Positions 34,016 through 35,932 of a DNA stretch of 35,932 nt are shown in pieces. The position numbers and the translations under genes were made by a program. The notes beneath the pieces are model-generated. The model was not told the DNA's origin, searched no databases, and was given only the letters and a program-made list of their open reading frames with translations. The number at the start of each line of letters is the position of its first letter. Within the stretch, counting starts at the first letter, position 1. The stretch is from Acidimicrobiales bacterium (GTDB taxonomy: Bacteria; Actinomycetota; Acidimicrobiia; Acidimicrobiales; SZUA-35). The stretch lies in the NCBI GenBank assembly GCA_020629695.1, contig JAHDCV010000041.1, positions 1 to 35,932 on the forward strand. The letters run 5' to 3'.

Positions 34016-35932
34016 GTGTACAACCGGCTATCCATTCGGCAGCGGCTCTGGTTGCTCGTGCTCGGTCCGATCGCTCTGGTGATCGGCATCGGCTTCTGGC
34101 AGAGCGCCCTGGCCACGGCAACAGCGAGTGCTGCCGACCTCGTCGTCGACCAGGTCAACGAGACCGCCCCTGCGGCGGCATTCATCCACGAGCTTCAGGC
34201 CGAACGTGACCTGGCGGTTCGAGGTGTCGCGACCGGCGACATCGGGGCATTCGACGCGCAGAACTCCCGCACCGACGCCGCCGGTGGTGCGCTCGGCGAC
34301 AGCTTCATCGCCGCCATCGACGCCGAACTCGGCGCCTTGGTGGACGTCCGGGCCACGGTCCGGGGCGGAAGCTCCGACGTCGTCGCGGCCATGTCGGCCT
34401 ATGACGGGCTGATCGACGGCATCGTCGGGTCCGTCGGCGCCGCCATGCTCGACGCCGGCGCCGACCCGATCGAGGTTGCACCGCTGCTCGACCTCCAGGC
34501 CGCCAAGCGTGCTGCGGCCGAGCAACGGAGCGTCCTGCTCGCCGGGCTCCTCGCCGGTGAGCTCGATGCCGGCACCGCGGAGCGCCTCGCCGAACTCGAA
34601 GCCGTCGAGACGACCGCGCTCGAACGATTCGCCGTCACCCGACCGGCGATCGCGGCACCCCTGCGCGGTTCGGCCGACGCCGTCGATGAGCTCCGGCTCC
34701 AGATCCTCGGCGCCGATGCCGACGCCGTCGCGATCGATGCCACGACCTGGCAGTCGGTCGCCGACGAACACGTCGATGCCATGCGAGGGGCTGAGGTCGA
34801 GGCGGTCCAGGCCGTCGTCGACGACGCCACGGCTGCGGCGGGCGAGGCCTCGTCCTCCCGCTTCATCGTGTTGGGCGTCGCCGCGGTCCTGATCGCCGCA
34901 CTGGTCGGTGGCGCCCTCACGCTGGGTCGTTCGATCACCCGTCCGATCGCCGAACTGGCCGGCCTCGCCCGCAAGCTCGCCGCCGAGGATCTGCCCGATG
35001 CCGTCACCGCCGCGGCGGACCCGCTCGCTCCGCAGCCGCAGCTCGATCCGATCCGGGTCGACACCGGTGGTGAGGTCGCCGAGTTGGCGGCGGCACTCGA
35101 GACCGCCCGGTCGACGTCGGTGAAGCTCGCACGCGAGCAGGCCGATCTCCGTCTGCAGTCGTCGCAGACCTTCGCCAACCTCGGTCGACGAAACCACAAT
35201 CTCATCTCCCGCCAGCTGGGCCTGATCGATGCTCTCGAGTCCGAAGAGCACGACCCCGAGCGTCTCGATCGGATGTTCCAGCTCGACCACCTCGCCTCCC
35301 GCATGAAGCGGAACGCCGAGTCGCTGATGGTGATGGCCGGTGAACACGGCGGACGCGAGGCGAACGAACCGATGCCTCTCGTCGACGTCGTGCGCTCGTC
35401 GCTGTCGGCCATCGAGGACTACACCCGTGCCTCGATCCGCAACCTCGAGCCGGTCGAACTGGCTCCCGGTGCGGTCGCCGACGTCGTGCACATCGTGGCC
35501 GAACTCCTCGAGAACGGCACGCACTTCTCGCCGCCCTCGACCCAGGTCGAGATCTTCGGTGGTTGGTACGAGGAGTCCTATCTGGTGGCCGTGGTCGACC
35601 ACGGCATGGGTATGACGCCCGAGCAGCTCGAGTCGGCCAATCAACGCATCCGGACGGCCTCGACCGCCGCCGCCGGGGCCGCCGCCGGTCGAAGCCTCGG
35701 CTTCGACGTGATCGGGCGCCTCGCGGGCCGGCAGGGGCTCAACGTCCGTCTCTCGCCGACTCCGAACGGCGGTGTGACCGCAGCGGTCGCGCTGCCGGCG
35801 TCGCTCGTGACCACGATCAGCCCGGCGTCGCACGTCGGCCTGACCATGGACTCGACGGCCTCTCCGATGCCCCCGGTCGAGATGCCCGGCGTCGCGTCCA
35901 TGGCCGAGGCGACGGCGATGCCCGCGTCGCAG
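34016..35932 (+). CDS. NIT/HAMP sensor histidine kinase, conservon CvnA type (partial, cut at window end)
   Basis: The frame is open from GTG 34016 (GGGAGG 4 bases upstream) to the window edge, 639 residues so far. Transmembrane segment 1 is at about 11-28. The extracellular part matches the nitrate/nitrite-sensing NIT helices (FIHELQAERDLAVRG.., then LLDLQAAKRAAAEQRS). Transmembrane segment 2 is at about 283-303, followed by HAMP (SITRPIAELAGLARKL). The dimerisation region (SSQTFANLGRRNHNLISRQL with H394, then DHLASRMKRNAESLMVMAG) and the HATPase domain match CvnA kinases of Streptomyces conservons. The HATPase has N-box ELLENGTHF with N500, then DHGMGM at 528-533 and RSLGFDVIGRLA. The visible C-terminus is a Pro/Met/Ala-rich tail after the ATPase. 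CvnA genes are normally followed by roadblock, DUF742 and GTPase genes, which would lie just outside the window. Confidence 0.9.
   Translation, partial: MYNRLSIRQRLWLLVLGPIALVIGIGFWQSALATATASAADLVVDQVNETAPAAAFIHELQAERDLAVRGVATGDIGAFDAQNSRTDAAGGALGDSFIAAIDAELGALVDVRATVRGGSSDVVAAMSAYDGLIDGIVGSVGAAMLDAGADPIEVAPLLDLQAAKRAAAEQRSVLLAGLLAGELDAGTAERLAELEAVETTALERFAVTRPAIAAPLRGSADAVDELRLQILGADADAVAIDATTWQSVADEHVDAMRGAEVEAVQAVVDDATAAAGEASSSRFIVLGVAAVLIAALVGGALTLGRSITRPIAELAGLARKLAAEDLPDAVTAAADPLAPQPQLDPIRVDTGGEVAELAAALETARSTSVKLAREQADLRLQSSQTFANLGRRNHNLISRQLGLIDALESEEHDPERLDRMFQLDHLASRMKRNAESLMVMAGEHGGREANEPMPLVDVVRSSLSAIEDYTRASIRNLEPVELAPGAVADVVHIVAELLENGTHFSPPSTQVEIFGGWYEESYLVAVVDHGMGMTPEQLESANQRIRTASTAAAGAAAGRSLGFDVIGRLAGRQGLNVRLSPTPNGGVTAAVALPASLVTTISPASHVGLTMDSTASPMPPVEMPGVASMAEATAMPASQ

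Noticed and set aside
34028-35833. A 601-codon minus-strand open frame at the right end
   Set aside because: The plus-strand frame from 34016 encodes NIT, HAMP, dimerisation and HATPase segments with a good Shine-Dalgarno, so the antisense frame is a shadow.

Overview
The window is a GC-rich, densely packed core-genome segment of an actinobacterium. The best fit is a member of the class Acidimicrobiia (Ilumatobacter-like). This rests on the gene order alaS-ruvX-mltG-aroE-pilD-aroK/B-aroQ-pepQ-efp-nusB-pyrR-pyrB-pyrC-carA-carB-pyrF-mihF-gmk-rpoZ-coaBC-metK-priA-fmt-rsmB. It also rests on an actinobacterial integration host factor (mIHF), a PriA without a helicase Walker A motif, and a conservon-type histidine kinase. 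The lineage call is an inference; no rRNA gene is present. I see 34 genes, all on the + strand except two RNA-methyltransferase genes at 30.1-31.3 kb. No rRNA, tRNA, CRISPR, IS element or phage gene was seen. No gene-free stretch exceeds about 120 bases; the longest is the pyrR leader.

Layout. (1) 1-438: end of a secreted fibronectin-III-repeat protein. (2) 0.5-5.6 kb: alaS, ruvX, mltG, aroE. (3) 5.6-7.8 kb: a DUF4388 protein translationally coupled to a prepilin peptidase. (4) 7.8-12.0 kb: a fused aroK-aroB, aroQ, an Xaa-Pro peptidase, efp, nusB. (5) 12.0-12.7 kb: an orphan gene that looks like a degenerate HpcH/HpaI aldolase. (6) 12.7-21.8 kb: the pyrimidine operon pyrR-pyrB-pyrC-carA-carB-pyrD-pyrF, whose leader carries a recognisable PyrR-binding RNA loop just upstream of the ribosome-binding site. 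(7) 21.8-28.2 kb: mihF, gmk, a lipoprotein, rpoZ, coaBC, metK, priA. (8) 28.3-31.3 kb: an alkylsulfatase-like metallo-beta-lactamase-fold protein and a convergent pair of RNA methyltransferases. (9) 31.3-33.9 kb: def, fmt, rsmB (translation initiation and 16S rRNA modification). (10) 34.0 kb to the end: a NIT/HAMP sensor histidine kinase of CvnA type, cut by the window edge.

How the genes work together. The pyr operon encodes every step to UMP except orotate phosphoribosyltransferase (pyrE), and no pyrK accompanies its pyrD. The shikimate genes cover dehydroquinate synthase, dehydroquinase, shikimate dehydrogenase and shikimate kinase; aroC, usual in this neighbourhood, is absent. Many neighbours are joined by ATGA, GTGA or TGATG overlaps, so translation is probably coupled. 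Several transcription units start with a TANNNT -10 element about 6 bases before the start codon, which predicts leaderless mRNAs. The most interesting signals are the PyrR loop, a back-to-back symmetric promoter between def and the methyltransferase pair, the degenerate aldolase-like protein, the sulfatase-like protein with an altered metal motif, and the truncated conservon.
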